A stretch of 64,000 nucleotides of DNA from assembly GCA_028571685.1 (NCBI GenBank), contig CM053141.1, forward strand, positions 78,415,833 through 78,479,832, given 5' to 3'. Of the stretch, positions 51,401 to 54,400 are shown one piece after another (position 1 is the stretch's first letter; the number at the start of each line of letters is the position of its first letter). The stretch is from Heterohyrax brucei. Taxonomy: Eukaryota > Chordata > Mammalia > Hyracoidea > Procaviidae. Made by a program: the position numbers and the translations under genes. Under the pieces are notes generated by a model that searched no databases, was not told the DNA's origin, and saw nothing but the letters and a program-made list of their open reading frames with translations.

Positions 51401-54400
51401 ATCAACCTGACAGATTCAAACTGCTGACCTTCTAGTTAGCAGACATAGCCCTTAACCACTATGCTACCAGTGTTTCCTTTTCTTGTTCATGTTGGGGTTT
51501 TATTGAAATCCTTGCTGCTATCTGACAATCTATTTCTATTTATGTGAGAGAAACTAAAATGCTGACTGGCAATCTATAGAGGGTATGAGGTAAGCAGCAG
51601 AATCCATGGCCCAGATGACTTCACTGTTAGGTGAATGGGACCCTTTGGGTTAGGGAATTTTGTCACTATGTGGAGTCCTTTTTCTCTGGAGCAGTTCAAT
51701 TTATTTATTAGTTTATATTAGCAAGTATTTTTTTCAGGCGCTATGTTCTAAAAAAACACAAATGAGAAAATACTGTCTCCGCTTTAAAGGGCTAACAGTC
51801 TAGTGGAATGACAGACATGCAAACAGCTTAACATGAATTAAGTGCTGCTCCTGTTATTGTGTACCACTGAGTCAATTCTAATTCATAGTAACCCCCCCTC
51901 CACAGGACAGAGTAGATGTGCCCCATAGGGATTCCTAGGCTGTAATCTTTACAACCACAATTAGCTGGTTATACTATGGTGGCCTGGGTGGTGCTGTGAT
52001 GCTGGAAGCGATGCCACATATGAAGAGGAACACATCATTAGGATTGGAGGAAGATTAACAATCTATGCTATGCAGATGAGAAAACCTCATTTGCTGAGAG
52101 TGAAGAGGACTTGAAGCACTTACTGATGAAGAGTGAAGACTACTGCCTACAGTATGGATTACACATCAACATAAAGAAAACAATAATATCATTGAATCAA
52201 TAAGTAACATCATAAGTGGAGAAGATACTGAAGTTGTCAATTTCGCTTTACTTGGATCCATAATCAACACCACGAAAGCAGCAGTCAAAAACTCAAAAGA
52301 CACATTATCGCATTGGGCAAATCTGCTGCCAAACACCTCTTTAGAATGATGAAAAGATGTCACTTTGAGGACTAAGATGCACCTGACCCAAGCCACAGTA
52401 CTTTTAATCATCTCATAAGCATACAAAACCTGGATAGTGAATAAGGAAGACTGAAGAAGAATAACTGATACTTTGAATTACAGTGTTGGTGAAGAATATT
52501 GAATACATCATGGCCTGCCAGAAGAATGTACAACTCTGTCTTAGAAGAAGTACATCCAGAAAGCTTCTTCGAAGTAAGGATGATGAGGCTCTGTCTCACT
52601 TACTTTGGACATCTTATCAGGAGGAATCAACCCTGGAGAAGGACATATTCTTGGTAGACAGTAAATGAGAGAAAGGCCATCAAGGAAATGGGCTGACACA
52701 GTGGCTACAATGATGGGCTCACACACAGCAATGATTCTGAGGATGGTGCAGGATTGGGCTTCTGTTGTATATGTGGTTGCTATGAATCAGAACTGACTCA
52801 ACAGCACTTAACTACAACAGTCTCTACACAAGTGGACTGCTAGGCCTTTTCTCTCACACAGCAGCTAGTGAGTTGGAAACGCCGATATTTCAGTTAGTAA
52901 CGGCACTTTTAACACTGCACTGACAGGACTCCTTAGGTGCTGCTAGGGAGGTGTATTAGTTTATGGCAGCTGTCATAACAAATTATCACAAACTAAGTGA
53001 AGTAAAACAAGGGAAATTTCTTGTCTCAGTTCTAGAGACTAGAACTGCAAAATCAAGGGGCCAGAAGCTGCAATTCGTCTAGAAGTTCTAGAAGAGAATC
53101 TTTTCCCACCTCTTTTAGCTCTGGTGGCTATCAGCATTCCTTGGCTTCCTTGGTTGGTAGCTACATCGCTCCAATCTCTGCCTCTGTCTTCACATCTCCT
53201 TCTCCTTTCCTGAGCACTTAATCACTGTGCTGCCAGGTTTCCTACTTCTTACAGGGCAGTAATCAACTTTTCAGTGCTTATTCTTTAACCTAAAGTGGTC
53301 CAGTTTATTCATCACAGTACTAGTGAACTATCAACGGACCAGACACATACAGTTCATTCATCTTACATAAAGAAATTAGTGACCATGCTTCTTAAATTTC
53401 CCTTATGTTAAAAGTGATAGGGGGAAGTTTCTAAGGAATATGACACAGTTTACTCCTGCTGCCCCTACTCAAAAATCCTGTTGCTTCTGCTGTTTATCAC
53501 CTCTAAAATAACACATTAGAATTCATAAGCATAAATACAACAAGAATGTGTCTGAAAACTATTGTATTCTCAAGTGCTGCTTTAGTAAAATCATCTGTTA
53601 TAACTAAAATAATAAAAAAGTGTATCTGAAAGTTTAGACACTCTGATGTAAGAATGGATGCTGTGTCTGATTGTGTAAATTTTTACCTATGCAATTATAG
53701 GAATACAAACCTTGGTTGCAGGTAGATTTCAACAAATTTTGTCTATTTTTCAAATTCTGAACTTGGATATTAGTAGGCATGCGAATTTCTGAATCTGAGT
53801 ATTCTTTTTTCTCCTCACAATTTCTTAAAGTGCTTTCTTCTCCATTGTTAGTTAATTCTTCTTCTGAAAAAAAAAAAACCATTTTGCATTATCAGTGTTG
53901 CAAACACGACTTAAAAAGAAAAAAATCACACATATTTACAGTTTCTGTTCCAAGTGTAGCTTTTTTTTTTCCTAGGGAACTGAAATCTTTAAAAATGTTT
54001 TTATATAACAAACATGAGATTTTCAAATTGCAGTTCTGATAGAACACAGTGAATAGTTGTCAACGGGATACTCTCCTACTGTGTAAATGTTCTTGATTCC
54101 TGATACTAAACAAGTGCCACATTAAAAAGAAACATAAAAATGCACAGAAATATGTTTGCTAACTTCTGTCAATATCACTTTAGCAACCATCTTAGATATT
54201 AACAGTCTGACTTTCAAAGTAAACACTATGGCTTAAGTCCAGGCCTGGCCCACGTATCCTCATTCTTAACAGTTTGGTATATACTGAATGGAAATTCAGT
54301 TGGAAACTTCCATGCAACAAGTAAGTCTACAAAAAATGTTTCCAAATCAAGAAATATTACCAATACCTGGTTTGGGGGAAGTATTCTTCCCTCCTCTCTG

